From assembly GCF_016907435.1 (NCBI RefSeq), contig NZ_JAFBBZ010000001.1:1922001-1986000 (forward strand): 64,000 nt of DNA, read 5' to 3'. Of this stretch, positions 26,606 to 36,400 are shown in pieces. A model generated the notes under the pieces. That model was given only the letters and a program-made list of their open reading frames with translations, had not been told where the DNA came from and ran no database searches. Within the stretch, counting starts at the first letter, position 1. Each line of letters starts with the position of its first letter. The translations under genes and the position numbers were made by a program. This stretch comes from Nocardioides salarius (GTDB taxonomy: Bacteria > Actinomycetota > Actinomycetes > Propionibacteriales > Nocardioidaceae).

Positions 26606-27400
26606 TCAGGAGTCGGAGAAGTACTTCTCGTAGATGGTGTCGTACTCGCCGCTGTCGCGGAGCTCCTGGAGGTTCTCGTTGATGGCCGCGAGGAGGTCCT
26701 CGCTGCCCTCCTCCTTGACCGCGAAGCCGTAGGACTCGTCGGTGTCGTACTCCTCGACGATCTCGTAGGCACCGTCGTCGGTGTGGTCGAGGTTGACGGG
26801 CAGGTCCTGCAGGACCGCGGCGACGCCGCCGGAGTTCAGGGCCGCGTAGAGCTCGGCGTCGCTGGGGAAGGAGACCAGCTCGGCGCCCTCGGGCACGTTG
26901 TCCTGGGCGTACTGCGCGCCGGTGGTGCCCTGCTGCACGCCGACCTTCTGGCCGTCGAGGTCCTCGATCGAGGCGACGTCGCCGCCGGCCTCGGCCAGGA
27001 GCGACTGCTTGGAGTCGTAGTAGGGCTCGGAGAAGTCGAGGTTCTCCTCACGCTCCTCGGTGATCGTCATCGCGCTGGCGACCATGTCGCACTGCCCGGC
27101 GGCCAGGGACGCACCGCTCTGGAGGCCGTCGAAGCCGGCGTCCTTGACGACGACCTCGAGGTCCATCCCGGCCGCGATCGCGTCGACGATCTCCATGTCG
27201 AAGCCGGTGTAGCCGGTCGGCGAGGAGTCGTCGGGGTACTCGAACGGCTTGTACGGAGCGTCGGTGCACACCGTGAGCTGACCGGCGGAGCCGAGCTCGG
27301 GCTCGCCTTCGGCCGCCTCCGGCTCGTCCGAGCCGCACGCGGAGAGGCTCAGCGCGAGGGCGGTGGCCACGGACAGGGTCTTCAGTGCCTGGGACTTCAC
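26606..27400 (-). CDS. Polar amino acid ABC transporter substrate-binding lipoprotein
   Basis: A 264-residue SBP family 3 protein. Lipoprotein signal with lipobox LSLSACG (Cys ~22), then LTVCTDAPYKPFEYPDD, GYTGFDMEIVDAIA, GQCDMVASAMTITEEREENLDFSEPYYDS and VGVQQGTTGAQYA, all typical. GTG start; 47 bp separate it from the permease. A hairpin-free AT-poor gap of 66 bp separates it from the acyl-CoA ligase gene upstream on the same strand. Predicted to bind an amino acid; identity unknown. Confidence 0.92.
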   Translation of the reverse strand: MKSQALKTLSVATALALSLSACGSDEPEAAEGEPELGSAGQLTVCTDAPYKPFEYPDDSSPTGYTGFDMEIVDAIAAGMDLEVVVKDAGFDGLQSGASLAAGQCDMVASAMTITEEREENLDFSEPYYDSKQSLLAEAGGDVASIEDLDGQKVGVQQGTTGAQYAQDNVPEGAELVSFPSDAELYAALNSGGVAAVLQDLPVNLDHTDDGAYEIVEEYDTDESYGFAVKEEGSEDLLAAINENLQELRDSGEYDTIYEKYFSDS

Positions 27401-27466
27401 CCGAGAATCCTAACTGCGCACGAGACGAGGGTCGCGGGCGCCCGAGGGTGCGGCCGGCGTCACGGG

Positions 27467-29071
27467 TCAGCGCAAGGCTGCGCGCACCTCCGCCTTGGCG
27501 AGCTTGCCGGTGCCGGTCTTGGGCAGGGAGTCGACGAAGACCACCTCGTCCGGCACCCACCACCTCGCCACGGTCGGGGCGATGTGGCTCTTCACCTGCT
27601 CGGCGGTCAGCGCCGAGCCCGCTCGTCGCACGACGCACGCGACCGGGCGCTCCATCCAGCGCGGATCGGGCCGAGCGACCACCGCCACCTCGTCGACCTC
27701 CGGGTGCGACCCGATCGCCGACTCGAGCTCGGCCGAGGAGATCCACTCCCCGCCCGACTTGATCAGGTCCTTGAGGCGGTCGACCAGACGCACGGTGCCC
27801 GATGCGTCGAGCGTGGCGATGTCACCGGTGCGCAGCCACCCGTCCTCGGTGTGGCTCTCGGTCGTGGCCCGGTGCAGGTACGCCGACGCCACCCACGGCC
27901 CGGCGACCTGCAGCTCCCCCGCGCTGGCCCCGTCCCAGGGCTGTGGGGCACCGGACTCGACGTCGACGACGCGGACCCGGACCAGCGGCAGCGGCTGCCC
28001 CTGGGCGGCCAGGGCCTCCTCGCGCGAGACGGGGTCGAGGGCGTCGTGCTCGCTGCGCAGCCCCCCGACCGCTCCGACCGGGCTCACCTCCGTCATCCCC
28101 CACGAGTGGGTCAACGGCAGCCCCCAGGCCCCCTCGTAGGCCCGCGACAGGGCAGGGGCGACCGCCGACCCTCCGGCCAGCAGCAGGCGCACCGCCCCCC
28201 GTCCGGTGCCGGCCAGGCCGGGCACCAGGCTCGTCCACACGGTGGGCACGGCAGCAGCGACGGTCACCTGCTCGGAGTCCATGAGGGCCAGCAGGTGGGC
28301 GGGGTCGCTGGAGCGTCCCGGCAGGACCAGGTCGGCACCGGCGAGCAGCGCGCCGTACGGCAGCCCCCAGGCGTTGGCGTGGAACATGGGGACGATCGGC
28401 AGCACCACGTCGCGCTCGTGGAGACCGATGTAGCCCGCGAGCATCGTCCCCATCGAGTGCAGCAGCGTCGACCGGTGGCTGTAGACCACGCCCTTGGGCG
28501 GGCCGGTGGTGCCGGAGGTGTAGCAGAGCCCGGCGGCGAGGTCCTCGTCGTCGCGGGAGAAGTCGTCCTCGAAGGAGCCCGCGCGCGGCGCGGACACCGC
28601 CAGGAGGTCCTCGTAGTGGGAGATCCTGGGGTCCTGCGGGAGGTCCGCGGTCGTGCCGTCGGGCAGCACCACCCAGTGCCGCACGCCCAGGTGGCGCACT
28701 CCCGCCCACACGCCCGCGAGATGGGCCCGGTCGACGAAGACGACGTCGTCGCCGGCGTCGGCGATGACGTGCTCGAGGTGCTCGGCCGGCAGGCGGGTGT
28801 TGATCGTGTGCAGGACCCGCTTGCTGACCGGTGCGGCCGCGTAGAGCTCCAGGTGGCGGCGGTGGTTGGCGGCGAGCGTCCCCACTGTCGCGCCCTCGGG
28901 GACCTCCAGGGAGTCGAGGGCGGTGACCAGGCGGCGTACCCGCCCCGCCCAGGCCCGGAAGGTCAGCGTCTCGTCGCCGGCACTGACGATCCGCTTGTGG
29001 CCGAACATCGACTCGGCGCGCTCGACGACGTGCGCCACGCTCAGCGGTCTCGACTGCATGAGGCCGTCCAT
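27467..29071 (-). CDS. AMP-binding acyl-CoA synthetase (fatty-acid/organic-acid--CoA ligase)
   Basis: A 534-residue member of the adenylate-forming family. It has YTSGTTGPPKGVVYSHRST (A3), THSWGMTEVSPVG (A5), DGWLRTGDIATLD (A7), RLKDLIKSGGEWISS (A8) and the C-terminal PKTGTGKLAK with the catalytic Lys. The ATG at 29071 is preceded by GGGAG; the frame is open to 29128. The RLKDLIKSGGEWIS form points to the medium/long-chain or aromatic acid subgroup. It is divergent from the GAF-PucR regulator, which may control it. Confidence 0.9.
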   Translation of the reverse strand: MDGLMQSRPLSVAHVVERAESMFGHKRIVSAGDETLTFRAWAGRVRRLVTALDSLEVPEGATVGTLAANHRRHLELYAAAPVSKRVLHTINTRLPAEHLEHVIADAGDDVVFVDRAHLAGVWAGVRHLGVRHWVVLPDGTTADLPQDPRISHYEDLLAVSAPRAGSFEDDFSRDDEDLAAGLCYTSGTTGPPKGVVYSHRSTLLHSMGTMLAGYIGLHERDVVLPIVPMFHANAWGLPYGALLAGADLVLPGRSSDPAHLLALMDSEQVTVAAAVPTVWTSLVPGLAGTGRGAVRLLLAGGSAVAPALSRAYEGAWGLPLTHSWGMTEVSPVGAVGGLRSEHDALDPVSREEALAAQGQPLPLVRVRVVDVESGAPQPWDGASAGELQVAGPWVASAYLHRATTESHTEDGWLRTGDIATLDASGTVRLVDRLKDLIKSGGEWISSAELESAIGSHPEVDEVAVVARPDPRWMERPVACVVRRAGSALTAEQVKSHIAPTVARWWVPDEVVFVDSLPKTGTGKLAKAEVRAALR

Positions 29072-29171
29072 CTGCGCTGCTCCCGGGGGTCGTGGGTCGT
29101 GGGCCGACGCCCGTGCTGCTCGTCGCACCGGCGCCCGCTCAACCTAGGCGCGGCGGGGACGCCGCCAGGAG

Positions 29172-29186
29172 GTGTGGATGTCACAC
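29172..29186. promoter_or_regulatory. GTGTG-N5-CACAC inverted repeat upstream of GAF-PucR regulator
   Basis: The repeat lies in the 199-bp divergent region between the acyl-CoA ligase and the regulator, 85 bp before the regulator ATG. The same GGTGTGG half-site recurs as an inverted pair at 31128-31153 before the symporter gene. A candidate autoregulatory site. Confidence 0.4.
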
Positions 29187-29270
29187 ACATCGAGACTCCC
29201 GGGTGTGCGGCTGGGCTACCCTGCCGCCCGGGCCGGGCACCGATGCGGCCCCGTTCCTGAGGAGGCACCA

Positions 29271-31070
29271 ATGGCCGTGGACAGCCCCCGCGACCCCGGA
29301 GGGTCGGCGCGGCAGCGGGAGCTGACCTCGCTGTACGCGACGGCGCGCTCCCTGACGGCACTGGGCGACCTCGACGACGTGCTGCGCTCGATCGTGCGCC
29401 ACGCCCACGACCTGATCGGGACCGACTTCACCTACCTCTCGCTGGTCGGCGCAGACGGCGGGCTGGCGATCCGGGCCAGCGAGGGCACCATCTCTGCGGC
29501 CTTCCGAGCCGCACGCATCCCGCCGGGGACCGGACTGGGGGGAAGGGTGCTGCAGACCCGCGCCGCCCACCACGTGAGCCGCTACGCCCACGCCAGCGAC
29601 CTGGAGCACGACCCCGGCTTCGACGACCTGGTCGGCCAGGAGGGCCTGATCGCTCTCCTGGGGGTGCCGCTGTTGGTGCGGGGCGAGGCCATCGGGGTCC
29701 TGTTCGCCGCCGACCGTTCCGAGCGCGAGTTCCGCACCGACGAGATCGCGCTGCTCAGCGCGTTCGCGGACCATGCGGCGGTGGCCCTGGACAACGCCCG
29801 GCTCTACGACGAGAGCCGGACCTCGCTCGAGCGGCTCAGGTCGGCGTACCGCACCATCGAGGACCAGGTCGCGGAGATGGAGCGGGCCCAGTCGGCGCAC
29901 GAGGCGCTGACCGGGGTCGTCGTCACGGGCGGTGGCCCCGAGGACGTCGCCCGCCGCCTGGTCACGCAGCTCGGAGGAGCGGTGACGGTCCTGGACCGCG
30001 ACGGGGTCGAGGTCGCACGCGCCGACGACGGCTCGGTGGAGCCGGACGCCGGTTCCGCCGCTCCCGCCCTGGCACTGCTGCGGCGCGAGGCCACGAGCAC
30101 CGGCCGCTGCGCCTCGGGGAGCCAGGCGGGCGGGGGCTCGCACAGCGTGGCCCCCATCCGGGCGGGCGAGCGCCTGCTCGGCACGGTCGCCTGGACCCGC
30201 GCCGAGCCCCCCGGCCCCGTCGACGACCGCACCCTCGAGCTCGCCGCACACGTGCTCGCCCTGCTGATCCTCAACGAGGACGCCGTCGCCGATGCCGAGG
30301 AACGGCTCAGCGGGGAGCTGTTGACCGAGCTGATGACCTCCGGCCCGACACCCAGCACGACCCACCGTGCCCGAGCGCGCTCCCGTGGCGTCGACCTCGA
30401 CGCGCTGGACGTGCTGGTCATCGCCGAGGCCGCCGACCTACGTCGCTCCGACGTCGCCCGGCGCCTGCACACGATCGCCCGCGACCAGTCCGGTCTCGCG
30501 GGCGAGCACGCGGGGCACCCGACCCTGCTGCTGCCGTCGGACGGGAGCGACGACGTCCCGTCCATGCTGCACCAGCGCCTGCGGCGCGACCTGGGCCAGC
30601 CCGTCACGGTGGTCGCCGAGTCCGTGGGCCCCGGCGGCTGGGCCCGCGCGTTCACCCGCGCCAGCCGGAGCCTCGTCGTGGCAGCCGCGCTCGGCCGGGG
30701 TGACACCGCGCTGCGCGTGGCCGACCTCGCTCTCTACGGCATCCTCGTCGACCCGGACCGCAGTGCCGAGCTGGACGAGTTCGTCACCGCGGCCATCGGC
30801 CCGCTCGTCACCTACGACGCGCGTCGCTCGACGGAGCTGGTGTGCACCCTGGCGGCCTACTTCGAGCACGGGGAGAACCTGAGCCGCACCGCCCGCGCGC
30901 TGCACGTGCACCCCAACACGCTCGTCAAGCGGCTGGACCGGGCCGCCGCCGTGCTCGACGAGGACTGGCGCAGCGGTGACGACCTGCAGCTGCGGATGGC
31001 GGTGCGGCTGCACCTGCTCCGGCAGTCGCTGGGCCGCAGCGCCCCAGCGGGCGACGACCGGCCGAGCTGA
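29271..31070 (+). CDS. GAF domain-containing PucR-type transcriptional regulator
   Basis: About 599 residues from ATG 29271, with AGGAGG eight bases upstream. Residues ~15-185 are a GAF sensor domain (LGDLDDVLRSIVRHAHDLIGTDFTYLSL, GTGLGGRVLQT, LLSAFADHAAVALDNARLYDES). A linker coiled coil and a middle domain follow. The C-terminus holds the PucR helix-turn-helix (LAAYFEHGENLSRTARALHVHPNTLVKRLDRAAAVL). This architecture is common in actinobacteria for control of catabolic and transport genes. It probably regulates the downstream symporter and/or the divergent acyl-CoA ligase; the sensed ligand is unknown. Confidence 0.9.
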   Translation: MAVDSPRDPGGSARQRELTSLYATARSLTALGDLDDVLRSIVRHAHDLIGTDFTYLSLVGADGGLAIRASEGTISAAFRAARIPPGTGLGGRVLQTRAAHHVSRYAHASDLEHDPGFDDLVGQEGLIALLGVPLLVRGEAIGVLFAADRSEREFRTDEIALLSAFADHAAVALDNARLYDESRTSLERLRSAYRTIEDQVAEMERAQSAHEALTGVVVTGGGPEDVARRLVTQLGGAVTVLDRDGVEVARADDGSVEPDAGSAAPALALLRREATSTGRCASGSQAGGGSHSVAPIRAGERLLGTVAWTRAEPPGPVDDRTLELAAHVLALLILNEDAVADAEERLSGELLTELMTSGPTPSTTHRARARSRGVDLDALDVLVIAEAADLRRSDVARRLHTIARDQSGLAGEHAGHPTLLLPSDGSDDVPSMLHQRLRRDLGQPVTVVAESVGPGGWARAFTRASRSLVVAAALGRGDTALRVADLALYGILVDPDRSAELDEFVTAAIGPLVTYDARRSTELVCTLAAYFEHGENLSRTARALHVHPNTLVKRLDRAAAVLDEDWRSGDDLQLRMAVRLHLLRQSLGRSAPAGDDRPS

Positions 31071-31127
31071 CGCCCGGCACCGGCCCCGGACCGACCGCGG
31101 CCGCCGCCGACCTGGGGGGTGGAGGTT

Positions 31128-31153
31128 CCACACCCGACCCTCCCCAGGTGTGG
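31128..31153. promoter_or_regulatory. CCACACC-N12-GGTGTGG inverted repeat upstream of symporter
   Basis: A perfect 7-bp inverted repeat in the 256-bp region between the regulator stop and the symporter start, about 175 bp upstream of the symporter ATG. It shares its half-site with the sequence before the regulator gene. Likely operator of the GAF-PucR protein. Confidence 0.45.
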
Positions 31154-31326
31154 CGCTATGCCACCTCCTTCTCCTGCAGCCCCGCTCCTAGAGTGACGAC
31201 CGACACCGCCGCAGGGTGACCGGGGTCACTGCCTCCGCTCGGCGCCACGGTCCCGCCGCACCGGCCGCCGTCGGTGCCCGCCCGGCGCACACGAGGCCAC
31301 AGAAGAGGCCTACTGAAAGGGAGCAC

Positions 31327-32820
31327 ATGAGTGTCGTACTAGGCATCGTCATCGTCTACTTCATCGTCATGTTCGGCATCGGGTACTGGGCCAACACCAA
31401 GATGGCCTCGTCCCGGGAGTTCCTGGTCGCCGGCCAGACGCTGGGCTTCTTCGTGATGGCGATCGCCACGTTCTCCTCCATCCAGAGCGGGTTCGGGATG
31501 ATCGGGCACACCGCCAACACCTACGCCTGGGGGATGCAGGCGATCGTGGCGGCGGCGTTGCTGGTGCCGCTGAGCTTCGCCCTGTCGTGGTTCCTGCTCG
31601 GCTCCCGGCTCTACCGGCTGGCCAGGTCGCACGACGTGTACTCGGTGCCCGACGTGGTCAAGGTCCGCTACCCGCACCGCTCGGCCCACTTCTCGATGTC
31701 GATCGCGATGTTCGTCGGCTCGGTCGCCTACATGACCGCGCAGGTGACGGCGATGGGGGTGATCGTCGGCATCATCTTCGACACCTCGGTGGTCGTGGGC
31801 GCCATCATCGGCTCGCTCGTCGTGGCGGCGTACACGATCGCGGGAGGCATGCTCGCCGCGGTCTGGACCGACCTGGTGCAGGGCCTGCTGATGATCGTGA
31901 TGTCGGTCGCGGCCTTCGTGGTGGCGACGCGCACCGCCGGCGGCTGGTCGGACATGCTGGCGACGGTCGAGGGCGCCGACCCCGGGTTCCTCAGTCTCGA
32001 CGCGACCCAGCCGATCACCTGGATCTTCTCGTTCGTCTTCCTGGCCGTCCTGGGCACCGCCGCCCAGCCCCAGCTGGTGACCAAGTTCCTGATGCTGCGC
32101 TCGGGCTCCGAGCTGCGATGGGGTGCGCTGGTCGCCGCCGTGGCGTACGCCGTCACCACCTTGTTCGCGCTCTCCATCGGCCTGGCCACCCGCGCCCTGA
32201 CCATCGACGGACGCGCACCGGAGCTGGCGAACATCGACAACACGACCACGTGGTTCCTCGACAACATGACCGCACCGGCCTTCGCCGGCTTCGTGATGGC
32301 CGGGCTGCTGGCCGCGATCATGTCCAGCGCCAGCTCCTTCATCACCATCGGCGCCAGCTCCCTGACCCGCGACCTGGCCGGCTCGCTGGGTCGGACGGTG
32401 AGCCGTGAGCTGATGTGGGGACGGCTCGCCAGCGCGTTCGTCGTCCTGTGCGCGCTCGTCTTCTCGCTCTACCTGACCCAGGTGGTCTTCCTGCTGGGTG
32501 CCATCGGCTGGGCCGCCTTCGCCGCGGCCATCTTCGCCCCCGTCGTGCTGGGGCTCTACTGGCGCCGCGCCACCGGCATCGCGACCACGGTGGCGGTCGG
32601 GTTCGGCATCGTGGCCAACCTGGCGGTCACGATCCTGACCTCGGAGGGCGTCATCACCCTGCCGGCGTACATGCAGGCCGGCGGGTTCGTCATCGCCTGC
32701 GGGGCGCTGCTCTTCATCGCGGTCTCCGTGCTCTTCCCCTCACGCACCTCCCAGCAGCACTTCGACCGCATGGACGCCCAGGTCGTGACCGTCGCGGAGC
32801 GAGCCCGTGCCACGAACTAG
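31327..32820 (+). CDS. Sodium:solute symporter family protein
   Basis: A 497-residue secondary transporter of the SSS family (PutP/PanF-like) with about 13 hydrophobic segments. It begins VVLGIVIVYFIVMFGIGYWA followed by MASSREFLVAGQTLG, the typical first loop. Later come GGMLAAVWTDLVQGLLMI, LGTAAQPQLVTKFLM and GLLAAIMSSASSFITIGASSLTRD, which contain sodium-site Ser residues. ATG 31327 was chosen for the GGGAG about six bases upstream; the frame is open from 31216. The small membrane gene behind it likely belongs to the same transcript. Substrate unknown, possibly an organic acid given the neighbouring CoA ligase. Confidence 0.9.
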   Translation: MSVVLGIVIVYFIVMFGIGYWANTKMASSREFLVAGQTLGFFVMAIATFSSIQSGFGMIGHTANTYAWGMQAIVAAALLVPLSFALSWFLLGSRLYRLARSHDVYSVPDVVKVRYPHRSAHFSMSIAMFVGSVAYMTAQVTAMGVIVGIIFDTSVVVGAIIGSLVVAAYTIAGGMLAAVWTDLVQGLLMIVMSVAAFVVATRTAGGWSDMLATVEGADPGFLSLDATQPITWIFSFVFLAVLGTAAQPQLVTKFLMLRSGSELRWGALVAAVAYAVTTLFALSIGLATRALTIDGRAPELANIDNTTTWFLDNMTAPAFAGFVMAGLLAAIMSSASSFITIGASSLTRDLAGSLGRTVSRELMWGRLASAFVVLCALVFSLYLTQVVFLLGAIGWAAFAAAIFAPVVLGLYWRRATGIATTVAVGFGIVANLAVTILTSEGVITLPAYMQAGGFVIACGALLFIAVSVLFPSRTSQQHFDRMDAQVVTVAERARATN

Positions 32821-32854
32821 TCCGATGTCCCGACCGACCGAAGGTGGAACCCAG

Positions 32855-33268
32855 ATGAAGCTCGACAAGATGGACACCCTGGTGGCCGCGTTCTTCGTGG
32901 CCACCCTGATCGCAGCAGCCGGGATGCTCCTCGACGTGTGGCAGGCGGTGTACTACTCGATCCCCGTCTTCGTGGCCCTCTTCATGCTCATCGGCTCGCT
33001 CAACGCCCGCAACGAGTGGTCCCGGCAGTTCCTGGTGCCCGTGGTGGCCTTCGCCGCGCTCGTCGGGGTCCTGTTCGTCGTGGCGGGCTCCCTGCTCGAC
33101 AGCACCGCCCGCCTCGGCGGCCTGCCCGCCTCCACGGCGGTGTTCTTCTACGTCATGTGGCCGGTCACCGTGGTGGGCGCCCCTCTCGTCTACGCCCACG
33201 TCTACCAGGGGTGGCTCTCCCTGGAGGTCGCCGACGAGACCGGGGCCGAGCCCGCGCAGGACCGGTAG
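32855..33268 (+). CDS. Small four-helix membrane protein, possible symporter accessory subunit
   Basis: A 137-residue protein with four predicted membrane segments (TLVAAFFVATLIAAAGMLL, AVYYSIPVFVALFMLIGSL, FLVPVVAFAALVGVLFVVAGSLL, TAVFFYVMWPVTVVGAPLVYAHV). ATG 32855 has GGTGG about eight bases upstream; ATG 32825 is in frame too. It follows the symporter by 34 bp and ends before a strong terminator. Small membrane partners are known for several SSS transporters, so an accessory role is plausible. I do not recognise the family. Confidence 0.72.
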   Translation: MKLDKMDTLVAAFFVATLIAAAGMLLDVWQAVYYSIPVFVALFMLIGSLNARNEWSRQFLVPVVAFAALVGVLFVVAGSLLDSTARLGGLPASTAVFFYVMWPVTVVGAPLVYAHVYQGWLSLEVADETGAEPAQDR

Positions 33269-33286
33269 CGCTCGCGACCCTGCCCC

Positions 33287-33335
33287 GACGACGAGAGCCC
33301 CAGGTCACGGTGTGACCTGGGGTTCTCGCGTCGTC
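33287..33335. terminator. Strong hairpin terminator after symporter operon
   Basis: CCCCAGGTCAC (33298-33308) pairs perfectly with GTGACCTGGGG (33312-33322) around GGT. Imperfect outer pairing of GACGACGAGAG with TTCTCGCGTCGTC extends the stem. Confidence 0.8.
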
Positions 33336-33411
33336 CCGGCGGGAAGTGGTATGGGCCAGTTCGTGCCACCGACGTTTCGCGGGACAAATTTTTGCCTTGC
33401 TTGCTCATCAC

Positions 33412-33427
33412 AGGAAAATAGTTTCCT
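33412..33427. promoter_or_regulatory. AGGAAA-N4-TTTCCT inverted repeat in AT-rich promoter of M1 peptidase
   Basis: It lies inside a markedly AT-rich stretch (about 33350-33440) 60-135 bp upstream of the secreted peptidase ATG. The perfect 6-bp inverted repeat is a plausible operator or part of the promoter; the surrounding AT-richness is unusual for this window. Confidence 0.45.
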
Positions 33428-33486
33428 AGATTGCGAGGCGCTCGCCGAACTGACGGCGACAGGGACCTGGAAGAGGTACGCGCCAG

Positions 33487-36400
33487 ATGACGCACCCGAG
33501 ACGACAGGGCCGGCTCGACCGGCGTCACCGGCGGCTACCGGGCATCGCGGCCCTGGCGGTGGCCCTCGCCGTCGGCGCGAGCGCCACCCCGGCCGGCGCG
33601 GCCAAGCACGAGCCGGTCGACGGCGCCCAGAGCGTCGGCGACGCCCAGTTCCCCCACATCGGCAACGGTGGCTACGACGCGCAGCACTACGACCTCGACA
33701 TCCGGTGGAGCCCCACCGGAGTGGTCAGCGGGATCATGGGCGGCGTCTTCGACGAGGCGAGCCTGCACATGGAGGCCGTCACGACCGACGACCCGCTGCG
33801 CTCCTTCTCGATGGACTTCCGTGGCCTCGACATCGACAGCGTCGAGGTCGACGGCCAGCCCGCCACCTTCACCCGCGACGTGGTCACCGGGGTCAACTAC
33901 GACCCCTCCCACAAGTACAAGCTCGTGATCACTCCCGAGACCCCGGTCGAGGGCGCCTTCACCGTCGACGTCGACTACCACGGCGTCCCCGGGCGCCACA
34001 CCGACGCCGACGGGTCGTGGGAGGGCTGGGTCGGCACCGCCGACGGCGCCACCTTCCTGGCCCAGCCGGTGGGCGCGATGGCCGTCTACCCGCACAACAA
34101 CACGCCGGGCGACAAGGCGACGTACACCATCGACGTCAACGTACCGGACGAGCTGACCAACCTCGCCGGCACCGGCGCGGCCGCCGCGGCCAGCAACGGC
34201 GTGCTGAGCGCCAAGGTGCCCACCGACGACGGCACCCGCACCACGTGGCGCTGGACGATGGCCCAGCAGATGGCCAGCGAGCTGATCGTGGTCTCGGTCG
34301 GCAAGTACGACGTCCACGAGGGCACGGTGACGCTGAGCAGCGGCCGCGAGATCCCCGAGCTGTCGTTCATCGACTCCGCGCAGTCCTCCACCAACAAGAC
34401 GACCTTCACCAACCGCCGTGCCGCGATCGGGCCGATCACCCGCGGCCTCGAGGACATCTACGGCGCCTACCCGGGCGACGCGACCGGCGTCATCGTCGAC
34501 GCGGTGCCCAGCGGGATCAACTACGCGCTGGAGACCCAGGACCGCTCGTTCTTCCCGAGCGTGAGCTCCTTCAACGGCAACACGCTGACCCACGAGATCG
34601 CCCACCAGTGGTACGGCGACAACGTCTCGCCCGGGCTGTGGACCGACATCTGGATCAACGAGGGGATGGCCTCCTGGGCGCCGACGTACTACAACAACGT
34701 CGTCGCGGCGGCGACGCCCAGCTGGACCGCGGTCGAGACGTCCTACTACAACAGCTGGAACAGCCGGGCCGCGACCAGCTCGAGCTGGGCCACGCCGCCT
34801 GGTGCGCAGACCGACTCGGCGAACCTCTACGGCTACCAGACCTACACGCGGGGCGCGCAGTTCTGGGAGGCGCTGCACACGGCGCTGCGCCGCGACGACT
34901 TCCTGGCCGTGGTGCGCCAGTGGCAGGACCGGCACGCCGGCACGAGCCCGCGCGGCGACGAGCTCAAGGACCTCGCCGAGGAGCTCTCGGACCGCGACCT
35001 CGACTCGTTCTGGCAGGACTGGATCCACGACGCCGACAAGCCGGCCTGGCCCGGCAAGTACGACCTCGCCCTCACCGCGGAGCCGAGCGACGGCGCCGTC
35101 GAGCCCGGTGACGAGATCGTCTACACGTTGAGCGCGACCAACGTGGGTCGCGTGGCCCTCGACGGGGCCAGCGTGGTGGTCGACCTGGGCGACGTCCTCG
35201 ACGACGCCGAGCTGGGCGCCCTGCCCGACGAGCTCACCCTCGACGGCAGCGACCTCTCCTGGACCGTGCCGTCGACACCGACCGCCGTAGAGGCCAGCAC
35301 CGCCACCGTCAGCTTCTCGGCGGTCCTCGCGGACGACGCCTCCAGCGACACGCTCGAGGCGACCGCCGCTCCCGCTGCCGCGTCGCTCGGCGGCCTGTGC
35401 GCGGATGCCTGCACCACCAGCCACGCGGTCGACGCCCAGCCGTTGACCCCGACCGCCGACCCCGTCGTCACCGGGACCCCCGTGGTCGACGGCACCCTCA
35501 CCGCTGCCACCGCCGGCTGGGCCGAGGGCAGCACGTTCGAGTACGTCTGGTCGGTCGGCGGCGACGTCGTCGCGGCAGCCACGTCCTCGACGTTCTCCCC
35601 GCGTGCCTCCGACGTGGGCCGCACCGTGAGCGTGGAGGTGACCGGCGAGCGGTCCGGCTACCTGCCGGTGACGCGCACCAGCGAGCCCAGCGCGCCGGTC
35701 GCGCGGGGCTCCTTCGTCGGCACGCCCGTCCCGACCGTGGTGGGCGACCCGGCGGTGGGGGCGTCGCTCAGCGCCGAGCCCGGCAGCTGGGACGGCGGGG
35801 CCACCCTGTCCTACCAGTGGTCCGTCGGGGGCCAGCCGGTCCCCGCCGCCACCACGGCGTCGTACACGCCGGTGCCTGCCGACCTGGACAAGACCGTGAC
35901 CGTGCAGGTCACCGGCTCGCGTCCGGGCTACGACAGCGTGGCGCGCACCAGCGCCCCGACCGCGCCGGTGGCGCTCGGCACGTTCGCGTCGTCGCCGACC
36001 CCCACGATCGCCGGCACCCCCGTCTTCGGCGGCACCGTGACCGCCGAGGCGGGCAGCTGGGACGACAGGACCGCGCTGACCTACCAGTGGTTCTCGGGCG
36101 GTGAGCCGGTCCCCGGCGCGACCGGGGCCGGCTACTCGCCGACCGCCGACGACCTTGGGAGCACCCTGGCCGTGCGCGTCACGGGCACCAAGGCCGGCTA
36201 CGCCACGACCGCTCGCACCAGCGCCGAGTCCGACGCTGTCGCGGCCGCCGGGCTGACGCTCACGCCGACCCCCACCATCGGTGGGACGCCCCGCTTCGGG
36301 GAGACGCTCGCCGTCGAGGCCGGCGCCTGGGACGACGGGGTCGACCTGGCCTACCAGTGGCTCGTCGACGGCGAGCCCGTCGTCGACGCGACCGGTGTCG

